64,000 nucleotides of DNA from Rhizobium deserti (GCF_004358025.1 NZ_SMTL01000001.1:310001-374000), one strand, 5' to 3'; counted from the first letter of the stretch, positions 48,384-61,270 are shown. Notes: a model not told the origin generated them from the letters alone. Numbers and translations are program-made.

Positions 48384-49883
48384 TCAGTCCAGCGACGCCG
48401 CCCGCTTGTGCTCCATCGCGAATTCCTCTTCCGGAGAAAGGATCAGGCGGTGGCGGCCAACAAACGCGAAATAGGCGATCGCGATGGCGAACCAGAGAAC
48501 GACCCAAAGCACGCCTTTGGTGAAGTTTGGATCCTGAATCTGGTAGAGCAGCGTCACTACTGCGATAATAACCGTCAGGACGGCGCCGGGTATGCCGAGC
48601 GGCGAGCGGAACGGCCGCTCGATATCAGGCAGCTTTTTGCGCAGGATGATGAACGAGATCGCCTGCATGATGTAGGAGAACATCGCTCCGAAGACTGCCA
48701 TATTGAGCAGAACGCTTCCGATAACGCCGCCGCCGGCTTCAGCGCCGAGCGAGAACCAGATCACCAGCATGACGGCAAGGCCGACAAGGGCTCCGGTGAT
48801 CATGGCCACATAAGGCGTCTTGTAGACCGGATGGGTGATGGAGAGCGCTGTTGGGAAATAACCGGCCCGGGACAGCGAATAGATTTGCCGGCCCTGCGCA
48901 TAGAGAATGGTGTGGAAGCTGGCGATAAGGCCCGTCAGCGCCACCAAGCCGAGGACCACGACGCCGCTGTCACCATAGACTGCCTTGAAACCATCCAGCA
49001 GGGGCTCCAGCGCAGAGCTCAAGTGGAAAGCTCCGACGCCCGGCAGCGACGGGTTGAGCAATACGATCATGAAGGCTGAGAGCATCAGCGTGATCATGCC
49101 GAGGATAATCCCCTTCGGCATATCCCGCTTCGGATCAACCGACTCTTCTGCGGCGAGCGGCAGTTGTTCGATGGCCAGGAACAACCAGACCGCGAAAGGC
49201 AAGGTCGCGAGCACGCCGGAAATGCCAAACGGGAACCAGGAGCCGTTGCCTTCCGGCAGTTCGACGGCAGCGCCATCCGGACCTACGCCAATGTTCAGCG
49301 CCCAACGCGAGAAGTCCATGTTCGGAATGGCGCTGACCCAAAAGAAGACCAGCACCGCCAGGGAGACGACCGTAATCACCAGGGTGACTTTGAACGACAG
49401 TTCGAGGCCGAAGACATTCAGCGCAAGGAAGATAATGTAGAACACGATCCACAGCAGCGGCGAATAGGCTGGATCCAACCCGAGTATCGAGTTCACGTAG
49501 GCGGTGATGAACGTGACGATGACGGCGGGCGTCAGAACGTATTCCACGTTTTCGCAAAGGCCGGTGATAAATCCGCCCCAAGGTCCCATGGCGGTGCGAG
49601 CGAAGGAATAGGCCGCACCGGTATGCGGTAAAGCCGGGCTCATTTCGGCAATAGAAAATGTGAGCCCGAGATACATGATGGCAATGATGATGCCGGCGAC
49701 CAGCATTCCGCCCCAGCCGCCGGTCGCGAATCCGAAGTTCCAACCTGAAAAATGTCCTGAGATAACCGCTCCGACGCCAAGAGCCCAAAGCGACCAGACG
49801 CCTGCATAGCGCGACAGGACGCGCTTGTCGAAATAGGAAGCGTCCGGCTTTTTATAGCTGACGCCCGATGATGAATTTTCCAT
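48384..49883 (-). CDS. APC-superfamily permease, ethanolamine permease type
   Basis: The ATG at 49883 is preceded by AGGAG at good spacing and yields 499 residues with about twelve spans. The N-terminal segment WSLWALGVGAVISGHFSGWNFG and the region PALPHTGAAYSFARTAMGPWGGF resemble the ethanolamine permease subgroup of amino-acid/polyamine transporters. LPLAAEESVDPKRDMPKG is the usual cytoplasmic loop. It heads toward the gamma-glutamyl ligase gene, suggesting its substrate is the amine that the ligase acts on. Confidence 0.9.
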   Translation of the reverse strand: MENSSSGVSYKKPDASYFDKRVLSRYAGVWSLWALGVGAVISGHFSGWNFGFATGGWGGMLVAGIIIAIMYLGLTFSIAEMSPALPHTGAAYSFARTAMGPWGGFITGLCENVEYVLTPAVIVTFITAYVNSILGLDPAYSPLLWIVFYIIFLALNVFGLELSFKVTLVITVVSLAVLVFFWVSAIPNMDFSRWALNIGVGPDGAAVELPEGNGSWFPFGISGVLATLPFAVWLFLAIEQLPLAAEESVDPKRDMPKGIILGMITLMLSAFMIVLLNPSLPGVGAFHLSSALEPLLDGFKAVYGDSGVVVLGLVALTGLIASFHTILYAQGRQIYSLSRAGYFPTALSITHPVYKTPYVAMITGALVGLAVMLVIWFSLGAEAGGGVIGSVLLNMAVFGAMFSYIMQAISFIILRKKLPDIERPFRSPLGIPGAVLTVIIAVVTLLYQIQDPNFTKGVLWVVLWFAIAIAYFAFVGRHRLILSPEEEFAMEHKRAASLD

Positions 49884-50018
49884 GCCCTTTTCTCCTGATG
49901 AAAGAAACGGCCGGCGAGCCGACATGGCCTGCCATACCCCCAGTTTAGTATGCGCCGCCCGCTTTTATCGGTGTCGGCGCTTCTGCAATATCCGCTGTTC
50001 CCAACGCTCCCTCAGGTC

Positions 50019-50795
50019 TTATCCTAGGATCTTCGCGAGGCTTTCCCTTAAGAGTCCTGTCAGAAAACCGGCCACGACCCGCTGGCCGGTTTCGTCTTCG
50101 ACGAGATTGTTTCTGATCTCGATCATCACGTTCAAGAGCCCAGCCGGCAGAGCGTGGACTTCCAGTGTGTGGGTAACGCCGTCGGCTGGTCCGTAAGGCT
50201 CGTTCCGCTCAACCCGAAAGGCCGCTGTGCCGGAGGCGACATCCAACATCCTGTCGGCAAGTCTGCTGTCGGCATCATGGAGGATGCCGATCTCGGTCCG
50301 CCTTTCCTTGCCGAAATAGACGGGGGTGAAGCTGTGCACCGTGACCAACACGGTCTGGCGCCCGCTGTCCCGCCGGCTCGCAATCTCCTCGCGGATCCGG
50401 CCATGAAAAGGCATGTAGAGCGCGGTCGTGCGGCGTGATCTTTCCGCGTCAGAGAGATTCTCATTGCCTGGGATGCGGAAGATTTCGCTGACATCCCGCA
50501 TCGCCGCAGGTGAATCCGGTGGCCGGTTGCAATCATAGATCAGGCGCGAAAAACGCTGATAGATGAGCACAGCATCGAGGCTTTCCGACATCAACTGCGC
50601 AACCGCAAGCGCGCCCGGATCCCAGGCGATATGCGAAGAGCGAGCGTCTTGCGAAAGGCCCAGATCACTGTAGCGCTGCGGCAAACGGGAAGATGCGTGT
50701 TCGCAGATCAGCAGAACGTCGCTCAATCCGTGCGGATTTTCCACGGCAACGGGTTCACCCTCCGCCTCCGTGAAAAAGTCCGACTGAACCAGCAT
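50019..50795 (-). CDS. N-formylglutamate amidohydrolase family protein
   Basis: The 258-residue zinc hydrolase has VLLICEHASSRLPQRY (about 29-44) with a His/Glu metal set, HIAWDPGALAVAQLM, and TVHSFTPVYFG later. Family members release glutamate from N-formylglutamate or related amides. In this cluster, hydrolysis of a gamma-glutamyl amide is a possible role, but no histidine-degradation genes are next to it. It is the first gene of the minus-strand group, 135 bp before the permease. Confidence 0.88.
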   Translation of the reverse strand: MLVQSDFFTEAEGEPVAVENPHGLSDVLLICEHASSRLPQRYSDLGLSQDARSSHIAWDPGALAVAQLMSESLDAVLIYQRFSRLIYDCNRPPDSPAAMRDVSEIFRIPGNENLSDAERSRRTTALYMPFHGRIREEIASRRDSGRQTVLVTVHSFTPVYFGKERRTEIGILHDADSRLADRMLDVASGTAAFRVERNEPYGPADGVTHTLEVHALPAGLLNVMIEIRNNLVEDETGQRVVAGFLTGLLRESLAKILG

Positions 50796-50892
50796 GCAGG
50801 CGCCCCGGAAACCGTTTAAAAATCGAGAAGAGAATTCTTCATCTTTCCTCTGCCGTCAACGCAAAACTGAAAATATCTCTTCAAACGTCTGG

Positions 50893-50922
50893 TTGACTCT
50901 TTACGGGAAACAAATGTTAATC
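50893..50922 (+). promoter_or_regulatory. candidate promoter of the RpiR regulator gene
   Basis: TTGACT (50893-50898) and TTAATC (50917-50922) with an 18-bp spacer, about 40 bp before the GTG start. The -10 is a weak match. Confidence 0.4.
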
Positions 50923-50960
50923 TTCGTATCAACCGGCGGAGACCGGAGGGAACAGGTTCC

Positions 50961-51842
50961 GTGGCACGCACCGTATCGGATGTCATTCGAGTTCGTTACG
51001 ACACCCTGACGCGCTCGGAAAAAAAGCTGGCAGATAGCCTCTTGGACAATTATCCGGTGTCAGGCCTCGGGAGCATCACCACGGTTGCGGAAAATGCTGG
51101 CGTATCCACGCCGACAGTGGCTCGCATGGTCCAGAAGCTCGGATACAAGGGCTATCCGGAATTTCAGTTGCATCTGCACCAGGAGCTGGAAGCGACCATT
51201 TCCAGCCCGATCGCGAAACATGACCGATGGGCTTCGAACGCGCCTGGCGCCCACATTCTCAACCGCTTTGCCGATGCCATTATCACCAATCTGCGGGATA
51301 CCTTGAGCGAGCTGGACACGCCCACTTTCGAAGGGGCTGCGACACTGCTGCGCGACAGGGATCGCAGCATATATTTCGTCGGCGGACGCATTACCGGCGC
51401 CTTGGCCGAATATTTCTTCACCCACATGCAGGTTATCCGCCCCAAGGCGACATTGATCTCCAACAATTCCAGCTCCTGGCCGCAGCATGTGTTGAACATG
51501 AGTTCTGGCGACGTGCTGGTGATGTTCGACATCCGCCGCTACGAGCAGGAGATGGCGACACTCGCTGAAGCAGCCGCGGCTGCCGGCGTCGTCATTGTAT
51601 TGCTCACAGATCTCTGGACATCGCCGGTTGCCAAACATGCCCGGCACGTCTTCAAGGTCCGCACCGAGGCACCATCCGCCTGGGACTCGTCGGTCGTGAC
51701 CCTGTTCGTCGTTGAAGTGCTAATCGAGGCCGTACAAAGTGCCGCCTGGACGGAAACGCGCGAGCGGATGAATTCCTTGGAAGGCTTGTTTGAGCGCAGT
51801 AGACTTTTTCGACGGCCGACCCGGGGCGGTTCTTTGGACTGA
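50961..51842 (+). CDS. MurR/RpiR-family transcriptional regulator
   Basis: The 293-residue protein has an N-terminal winged-helix/HTH_6 domain (about 1-75; TVAENAGVSTPTVARMVQKLGYKGYPEF) and a C-terminal SIS sugar-phosphate-binding domain (about 125-255; IYFVGGRITGALAEYFF and VLVMFDIRRYEQEMATLA). The GTG start follows GGAGGGAACAGG. It is divergent from the catabolic cluster and upstream of the ABC genes, so either could be its target. Confidence 0.92.
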   Translation: MARTVSDVIRVRYDTLTRSEKKLADSLLDNYPVSGLGSITTVAENAGVSTPTVARMVQKLGYKGYPEFQLHLHQELEATISSPIAKHDRWASNAPGAHILNRFADAIITNLRDTLSELDTPTFEGAATLLRDRDRSIYFVGGRITGALAEYFFTHMQVIRPKATLISNNSSSWPQHVLNMSSGDVLVMFDIRRYEQEMATLAEAAAAAGVVIVLLTDLWTSPVAKHARHVFKVRTEAPSAWDSSVVTLFVVEVLIEAVQSAAWTETRERMNSLEGLFERSRLFRRPTRGGSLD

Positions 51843-51908
51843 TCCGGCGGATGTCGCAGAATACCCAGAAGAACAAGCAATTTCTCGGCACGTGCTCACG
51901 CGCCCGCC

Positions 51909-51937
51909 ACTGTCATATACGATACATAAACTGTCAC
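51909..51937 (+). promoter_or_regulatory. direct repeat upstream of the ABC importer
   Basis: ACTGTCA occurs at 51909 and 51930, a 7-bp direct repeat 21 bp apart (two helical turns), 42 bp before the binding-protein start. The heptamer CTGTCAT is like a Pho-box half, but the spacing is one base short of the 22-bp register. Confidence 0.35.
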
Positions 51938-51978
51938 TACGAGTCCCGCCCACCACGACCAAGCCCCAGGAGGATACC

Positions 51979-53082
51979 GTGCTCACCAAGACCCAACGTC
52001 TTCTTTCCCTGACGACAGCTCTCGTCGTCACTTCCGCCAGCCTCGCTGCTGCCGAACCGAGCGCCGATCTGATTGCTGCCGCCAAGAAGGAAGGCACGCT
52101 GACCACGATCGCCCTGCCTCACGACTGGTGCGGCTACGGTGACGTGATTGCCGGCTTCAAGGCCAAATACGGCATCGAGGTCAACGAACTGAACCCGGAC
52201 GCCGGTTCGGGCGACGAAATCGAAGCCATCAAGGCCAACAAAGGCAACAAGGGTCCGCAGGCTCCCGACGTGATCGACGTCGGCCTGTCCTTCGGCCCTT
52301 CAGCCAAGGCCGAAGGCCTGCTGATGCCCTACAAGGTCTCCACATGGGACAGCATCCCCGATTCCGCCAAGGATCCTGAAGGTCACTGGTATGGCGACTA
52401 TTACGGCGTTCTTTCCTTTGTTGTGAACACCGACATCGTGAAGAATGTGCCGAAGGACTGGGCGGACCTGAAGAAGTCCGAATTTGCCAATGCCGTTGCA
52501 CTGGCCGGCGATCCGCGCGCGTCCAACCAGGCCGTTCAGGCTGTTTATGCAGCCGGCGTCTCGGCTGGCCAGACAGACCCGGCCAAGATCGGTGAAGCCG
52601 GTCTTTCCTACTTTGCCGAAGTCAACAAGGCCGGCAATTTCGTTCCGGTGATCGGCAAGTCGGCTTCGCTCGCGCAGGGCTCTACCCCGATCGTCGTCGC
52701 CTGGGATTATAACGGCCTGTCCTGGCGTGACACGCTGAAGGGCAACCCGCCGGTTGAAGTCGTCGTACCGCAGACGGGCGTCGTTGCCGGCGTTTATGTA
52801 CAGGCGATCTCCGCTTTCGCTCCGCATCCGAATGCTGCCAAGCTTTGGATGGAATACCTGTATTCCGACGAAGGTCAGCTCGGCTGGCTGAAGGGCTTTT
52901 GCCACCCGATCCGCTTCAACGACCTTGCTTCCAAGGGCAAGGTTCCGAAGGAACTGCTCGACAAGCTGCCACCGGCCGAAGGCTACGCCAAGGCTGTCTT
53001 CCCGACGCTCGAAGAGCAGGACAAGGGTAAGGCTGCCATCACCGGCAAGTGGGACAGCATCGTCGGCGCCAACGTCAAGTAA
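51979..53082 (+). CDS. ABC transporter periplasmic binding protein (polyamine/iron/phosphonate class)
   Basis: The GTG at 51979 has AGGAGG five bases upstream. The 367-residue product has a signal peptide (cleavage near ASLAAA, about residue 26), then a two-lobed extracellular solute-binding fold with KEGTLTTIALPHDWCGYGDVI at the start of the mature protein, APDVIDVGLSFGPSAKAEGLL and FVVNTDIVKNVPKDWADL. It precedes two inner-membrane permeases and an ATPase of the PotA/FbpC type. Substrate is not readable. Confidence 0.88.
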   Translation: MLTKTQRLLSLTTALVVTSASLAAAEPSADLIAAAKKEGTLTTIALPHDWCGYGDVIAGFKAKYGIEVNELNPDAGSGDEIEAIKANKGNKGPQAPDVIDVGLSFGPSAKAEGLLMPYKVSTWDSIPDSAKDPEGHWYGDYYGVLSFVVNTDIVKNVPKDWADLKKSEFANAVALAGDPRASNQAVQAVYAAGVSAGQTDPAKIGEAGLSYFAEVNKAGNFVPVIGKSASLAQGSTPIVVAWDYNGLSWRDTLKGNPPVEVVVPQTGVVAGVYVQAISAFAPHPNAAKLWMEYLYSDEGQLGWLKGFCHPIRFNDLASKGKVPKELLDKLPPAEGYAKAVFPTLEEQDKGKAAITGKWDSIVGANVK

Positions 53083-53092
53083 TCCAGCGACC

Positions 53093-53126
53093 AGCCTCCC
53101 CGCCTCTTGAAGGTGGGGAGGCTTTT
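53093..53126 (+). terminator. intercistronic attenuator hairpin after the binding-protein gene
   Basis: AGCCTCCCCGCC (53093-53104) pairs with GGTGGGGAGGCT (53112-53123) with one G-T pair and a 7-base loop, followed by TTTT. It is 10 bp after the stop, a usual place for a partial terminator in binding-protein operons. Confidence 0.8.
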
Positions 53127-53151
53127 CCTCCTCCGGCAGAAGCCCGCCCTC

Positions 53152-54027
53152 ATGAGCACCGCCTCCACGTCCTTCATCGACCGCCGCACCGTTGTCGATT
53201 GGCTCGGCATCGCGCCGTTCATGATCTTCGCGCTGATGTTCCTGATCATCCCGACCCTCTACCTTGTGTCAGGGGCATTCTTCACGCCTGATGGTCAGTT
53301 TACCTTCAAGAATATCGCCGATCTGTTCACCCCGACGATCATGAGCGCCTACTGGATCAGCATCAAGGTGTCGGTCGCCTCGTCACTCGGCGGCGCATTG
53401 ATCGGCTTCTTTCTCGCCTGGGCCATCGTCCTCGGCGGCGTTCCATCCTGGATCCGATCGGGCCTCCTGACGTTTTCCGGCGTTGCCTCGAATTTCGCCG
53501 GCGTTCCGCTGGCCTTCTCGTTTCTCGCCACGCTCGGCCGCACCGGGCTGGTCACCGTGCTGCTGCGAGACTGGTTCGGCTTCAATCTTTATTCGACCGG
53601 CTTCAACATCCTGTCCTTCTTCGGCCTGACCATCACCTACATGTTCTTCCAGATCCCGCTGATGGTGCTGATCCTGACGCCGGCGCTGGACGGCATGAAG
53701 AAGGAGTGGCGCGAAGCCTCCGAAATTCTGGGCGCCTCGACCTGGCAATACTGGCGCATGGTCGCACTTCCCATCCTCTGGCCGAGCCTGATGGGGACGA
53801 CGCTGCTGCTTTTTGCTAATGCCTTTGGCGCCATCGCCACCGCCTATGCGCTGACCGGGTCCTCACTCAACATCGTGCCAATCCTGCTTTACGCCCAGAT
53901 CCGCGGCGACGTCCTGCACAATGCCAATCTCGGCTACGCCTTGGCGCTCGGCATGATCGTCATCACCGGCATATCCAACATCCTCTACATCCTGCTGCGC
54001 ATGCGCGCCGAACGCTGGCAAAAGTGA
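53152..54027 (+). CDS. ABC transporter permease (first)
   Basis: With the ATG at 53152 the protein has 291 residues and six spans. The EAA loop is seen in EWREASEILGASTWQYWRMVALPILWPSLMGT (about 184-215), which contacts the ATPase. It is the PotB/FbpB type. It begins 69 bp after the binding-protein gene, past a hairpin, and ends 10 bp before the second permease. Confidence 0.93.
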   Translation: MSTASTSFIDRRTVVDWLGIAPFMIFALMFLIIPTLYLVSGAFFTPDGQFTFKNIADLFTPTIMSAYWISIKVSVASSLGGALIGFFLAWAIVLGGVPSWIRSGLLTFSGVASNFAGVPLAFSFLATLGRTGLVTVLLRDWFGFNLYSTGFNILSFFGLTITYMFFQIPLMVLILTPALDGMKKEWREASEILGASTWQYWRMVALPILWPSLMGTTLLLFANAFGAIATAYALTGSSLNIVPILLYAQIRGDVLHNANLGYALALGMIVITGISNILYILLRMRAERWQK

Positions 54028-54037
54028 GGTGGCAGTC

Positions 54038-54826
54038 ATGAAGCCGAGCAAGATACTCGCCTGGACCGCCATCGCCGTGGGCGTCATCTATTTCTTCGTG
54101 CCGCTGATCGGAACCTTCGAGTTCTCGATGCGGATGCGACGCGGCGAATATTCCTTCGACGCCTATCAGTCGGTCTTTGCCGACATGCAGTTCCGGTCCA
54201 CCTTCGGCTTTTCGATGCTGATGGCGCTGTTCACCATCATCCTCGGCATGCTGCTGATCGTGCCGACGGCATATTGGGTGCGGCTGCGCCTCCCGCAAAT
54301 GCGCCCGGTCGTGGAATTCATTACCCTGATGCCGCTGGTCATACCGGCCATCGTCATCGTGTTCGGCTATCTGCGCCTCTACAACTCTTCGTCCTGGATC
54401 CCGTTCACCGGCTCGACACAGGGCACCAATATCCTGCTGGTTTTCTCCTATATCACCCTGTCGCTGCCCTACATGTATCGCTCGGTGGACACGGCCATGC
54501 GCACGATCGACGTCAGGACGTTGACCGAAGCGGCGGAAATCCTTGGCGCCAAATGGCCGACCATCCTCTTCCGCTGCATCTTTCCGAATGTCATGTCCGG
54601 CGTCTTGTCCGGCGCCTTCATCACCTTTGCGATCGTCATGGGCGAATTCACCATGGCCGCCCTTCTCAACCGTCCGGCCTTCGGTCCTTATCTGCAGCTG
54701 ATCGGCGCCAACAGGGCCTATGAGCCGGCGGCACTTGCCGTAATCGCCTTTGCGATCACCTGGCTGTCGATGGGTCTGCTGCAGATCGTCTCCCGTTTCG
54801 GCAAATTGGCACCCTCCCGGCCTTAA
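54038..54826 (+). CDS. ABC transporter permease (second)
   Basis: The ATG at 54038 has GAGGT upstream and gives 262 residues with six spans, PotC type. The EAA loop is TLTEAAEILGAKWPTILFRCIFPNVMSGVLSG (about 162-193). A GTG at 54029 is an alternative start. It pairs with the first permease to form the channel, and the ATPase gene starts 11 bp after it. Confidence 0.93.
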   Translation: MKPSKILAWTAIAVGVIYFFVPLIGTFEFSMRMRRGEYSFDAYQSVFADMQFRSTFGFSMLMALFTIILGMLLIVPTAYWVRLRLPQMRPVVEFITLMPLVIPAIVIVFGYLRLYNSSSWIPFTGSTQGTNILLVFSYITLSLPYMYRSVDTAMRTIDVRTLTEAAEILGAKWPTILFRCIFPNVMSGVLSGAFITFAIVMGEFTMAALLNRPAFGPYLQLIGANRAYEPAALAVIAFAITWLSMGLLQIVSRFGKLAPSRP

Positions 54827-54837
54827 GGAATTCCTCG

Positions 54838-55899
54838 ATGTCCTTCCTCGTCCTCCAGAATATCAAGAAGAGCTTCGGGCAGACCCAGGTCGTCAAAGAC
54901 TTCAACATGTCGATCGACAAGGGCGAGTTTGTTTCCTTTCTCGGCCCGTCAGGCTGCGGCAAGACGACCGTTCTGCGGATGATTGCAGGGTTCGAGAGCC
55001 CAAGCGATGGCACGGTAACGATCAACGGCAAGAACCAGAACAGTCTGAAGACCAGCCAGCGCAATATCGGCATGGTCTTCCAGGCCTATGCGCTATTTCC
55101 GAACATGAATGTCTTCGACAATGTCGCCTTTGGCCTGAAGGTTGCCGGCATGGCGAAGCCGGACATCGAAAGCCGTGTCAAGGACATGCTGAAGCTCATC
55201 CATTTGGAGCATCTGGCTGACCGTTACCCCTACCAGATGTCGGGCGGTCAGCAGCAGCGTGTGGCGCTTGCCCGCGCACTTGCACCGAAGCCGCAGGTCC
55301 TCCTGCTTGATGAACCGCTTTCGGCACTGGATGCCAAGATCCGCGTGTCGCTGCGCGAGGAGATCCGCCAGATCCAGCGCCAGCTCGGCATCACAACCGT
55401 CTTCGTCACCCATGACCAGGAGGAGGCGCTGTCGATCTCTGATCGCATCGTGGTGATGAATGCCGGCCGGGCTGACCAGATTGGCACGCCGTCGGACATT
55501 TACAATCGACCGGCCACACGCTTCGTCGCGTCCTTTGTCGGCACGCTGAATATCATTGAGGCGATCGTTTCTGACCCGGCCGCCAACACAATCAGGATTG
55601 GTGACAATCTTGTCACCCTACGCGAGCCGATTGCAGCGTTGAAGAATGGCGACACGGTTTCCATCGCCCTGCGACCCGAAGCGGGATCTATGTCCGAGAC
55701 GGCCAAGTGCGACACGATGCTCAGCGGCAAAGTCGTGTCCTCGCATTTCCTCGGCTCGGTGATCCGCACCAAGCTGGATGTCGGAGGCAGCCAGATCTCC
55801 TTCGATATGTTCAACTCGCCCGATGCAGCTCTGCCTCAGCCGGGCGAGTTGGTAAGTCTGCGCTTCATGGCGCATGATCTGCTTCTCGTGCGCGAATAA
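54838..55899 (+). CDS. ABC transporter ATP-binding protein (PotA/FbpC type)
   Basis: The 353-residue ATPase has Walker A GPSGCGKTT (about 38-46), Q-loop VFQAYALFPNM, signature MSGGQQQRVALARAL, Walker B VLLLDEPLSALD and the H-loop VFVTHDQEEAL. A C-terminal TOBE domain of about 100 residues (FVASFVGTLNIIEAIV and later) is present, as in iron, polyamine and sulfate importers. The ribosome site is AAGGAATTCCTCG. It is the last gene of the importer. Confidence 0.95.
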   Translation: MSFLVLQNIKKSFGQTQVVKDFNMSIDKGEFVSFLGPSGCGKTTVLRMIAGFESPSDGTVTINGKNQNSLKTSQRNIGMVFQAYALFPNMNVFDNVAFGLKVAGMAKPDIESRVKDMLKLIHLEHLADRYPYQMSGGQQQRVALARALAPKPQVLLLDEPLSALDAKIRVSLREEIRQIQRQLGITTVFVTHDQEEALSISDRIVVMNAGRADQIGTPSDIYNRPATRFVASFVGTLNIIEAIVSDPAANTIRIGDNLVTLREPIAALKNGDTVSIALRPEAGSMSETAKCDTMLSGKVVSSHFLGSVIRTKLDVGGSQISFDMFNSPDAALPQPGELVSLRFMAHDLLLVRE

Positions 55900-56044
55900 C
55901 GCCATCAACTCTGGTGCGCAACCGACCTGCGGCGTGGACGACTGTTTCAAAGACGATGGAAAAGCTTGAAAACCGCGTGGCGATAACGCATTGCGGACAT
56001 GTTGGCTTCCTGCAACGGGAAGCGCGCCGAACCGGTTGAACCTT

Positions 56045-57382
56045 ATGTCGCCCACCACTACGCCTGCGGCACCGCGCCGCCTCACGTCACAGGATTTCCG
56101 CACGCTCGGCTTGGCCGCACTCGGTGGAGCTCTGGAGTTCTACGACTTCATCATCTTCGTGTTTTTCGCTTCCGTCATCGGCAAGCTGTTTTTCCCGCCG
56201 GACATGCCGGATTGGCTCGTCCTCATCCAGACCTTCGGCATCTTTGCTGCCGGTTATCTGGTCCGCCCGCTCGGTGGGATCGTGCTGGCGCATTACGGCG
56301 ATCTCTTCGGCCGCAAGCGCGTCTTCTCCTTCTCGATCCTGCTGATGGCCCTCTCCACCCTCGGCATGGCTGCCATGCCGACCTATGCCACGATTGGCGT
56401 CTTCGCACCGATCCTGCTTGTCGTCATGCGGCTTCTTCAAGGTGCTGCGATCGGTGGCGAAGTGCCGGGCGCCTGGACTTTCGTGGCCGAACACGTGCCC
56501 TTCCGCCGCGTCGGCTTTGCCTGCGGCTTCCTGTGCTCGGGCCTGACGCTCGGCATCCTGCTCGGCTCGTTTATCGCGACGATCATAAACTCCGTCTTCC
56601 TGCCCGAAACCATTGCTGCCTGGGCCTGGCGCCTGCCCTTCCTCCTCGGCGGATTGTTCGGCCTCCTTGCAGTCTGGCTGCGCCGCTGGCTGCAGGAGAC
56701 GCCGATTTTCACCGAAATGAAGCAGAGCCGCGCTCTCGTGCCGGAACTGCCGCTCAAGGCGGTTCTGCGGGATTACCCGCACGGCGTCATCATCTCAGTT
56801 CTGCTGACCTGGGTCCTGTCGGCCGGCATCGTGGTGACGACGCTGATGACCGCAACCTTCCTGCAGAAGCTCTACGGCTATACGCCGCAGCAATCTCTGG
56901 CGGCAACCAGCTTCGGCACGCTGTTCCTGATCTTTGGAACCGCTGCCGCCGGCGCGATCGTCGACAAGGTCGGATCGGGCCGCTTCTTCACCGTCGCCGG
57001 CGTCTTCTTCGGTGCCGCCACCTGGGCCTTCTACAGCTATGCCGCCGTCTCGTTGACCGTGGTCTTCGTGCTCTACGCGATCATGGGCCTGGCAGTCGGC
57101 ATGGTCGGCGCCGTGCCTTACGTCATGGTACGTGCCTTCCCGGCCCGCGTGCGTTTTTCCGGCCTCTCCTTCTCCTACAACATCTCCTACGCCATCTTCG
57201 GCGGCTTGACCCCGATTGCCGTCACCTCACTCTTGGCCGTCAATCCCATGGCGCATGCCTGGTATCTGCTGTTCATCGCCGCTTTGACGACGGGTCTCGG
57301 CATCTATCTGAGCATCCGCGGCGACCGGATCGAGTCGGACGCCGGGATCGAGGAACTGACGGCGCGGCTGGCCAAGCCGTAG
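56045..57382 (+). CDS. MFS transporter, metabolite:H+ symporter type (ProP/ShiA-like)
   Basis: The ATG at 56045 gives 445 residues with about twelve spans. The motif A loop is GDLFGRKRVF between spans 2 and 3, and the N-terminal TLGLAALGGALEFYDFIIFVFFASVIGKLFFP is typical of metabolite:H+ symporters for betaine, citrate, shikimate or alpha-ketoglutarate. A TTG at 55991 in the same frame has no ribosome site. It lies 145 bp after the ABC ATPase gene and may or may not share its transcript. Confidence 0.88.
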   Translation: MSPTTTPAAPRRLTSQDFRTLGLAALGGALEFYDFIIFVFFASVIGKLFFPPDMPDWLVLIQTFGIFAAGYLVRPLGGIVLAHYGDLFGRKRVFSFSILLMALSTLGMAAMPTYATIGVFAPILLVVMRLLQGAAIGGEVPGAWTFVAEHVPFRRVGFACGFLCSGLTLGILLGSFIATIINSVFLPETIAAWAWRLPFLLGGLFGLLAVWLRRWLQETPIFTEMKQSRALVPELPLKAVLRDYPHGVIISVLLTWVLSAGIVVTTLMTATFLQKLYGYTPQQSLAATSFGTLFLIFGTAAAGAIVDKVGSGRFFTVAGVFFGAATWAFYSYAAVSLTVVFVLYAIMGLAVGMVGAVPYVMVRAFPARVRFSGLSFSYNISYAIFGGLTPIAVTSLLAVNPMAHAWYLLFIAALTTGLGIYLSIRGDRIESDAGIEELTARLAKP

Positions 57383-57410
57383 TTCCAAGTTCAGTAGCGA
57401 TTTCAAACAG

Positions 57411-57445
57411 AAGAAGCCGGAAGTTGACTCAACTTCCGGCTTCTT
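57411..57445. terminator. bidirectional terminator between MFS and metH genes
   Basis: A perfect 15-bp stem (AAGAAGCCGGAAGTT with its complement) around GACTC, with AAG/CTT-rich ends. It serves two convergent genes. Confidence 0.85.
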
Positions 57446-57469
57446 GATTCAGTGCATGAACTTCAGGCG

Positions 57470-61240
<3,771 letters not shown>

Positions 61241-61270
61241 CGGGCGATCCTTCCTCATGCATTGCGATCG

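Noticed and set aside
44380-49883. Putrescine Puu pathway for the catabolic cluster
   Set aside because: No PuuB-type FAD oxidase or PuuD hydrolase is present, and an iron alcohol dehydrogenase is.
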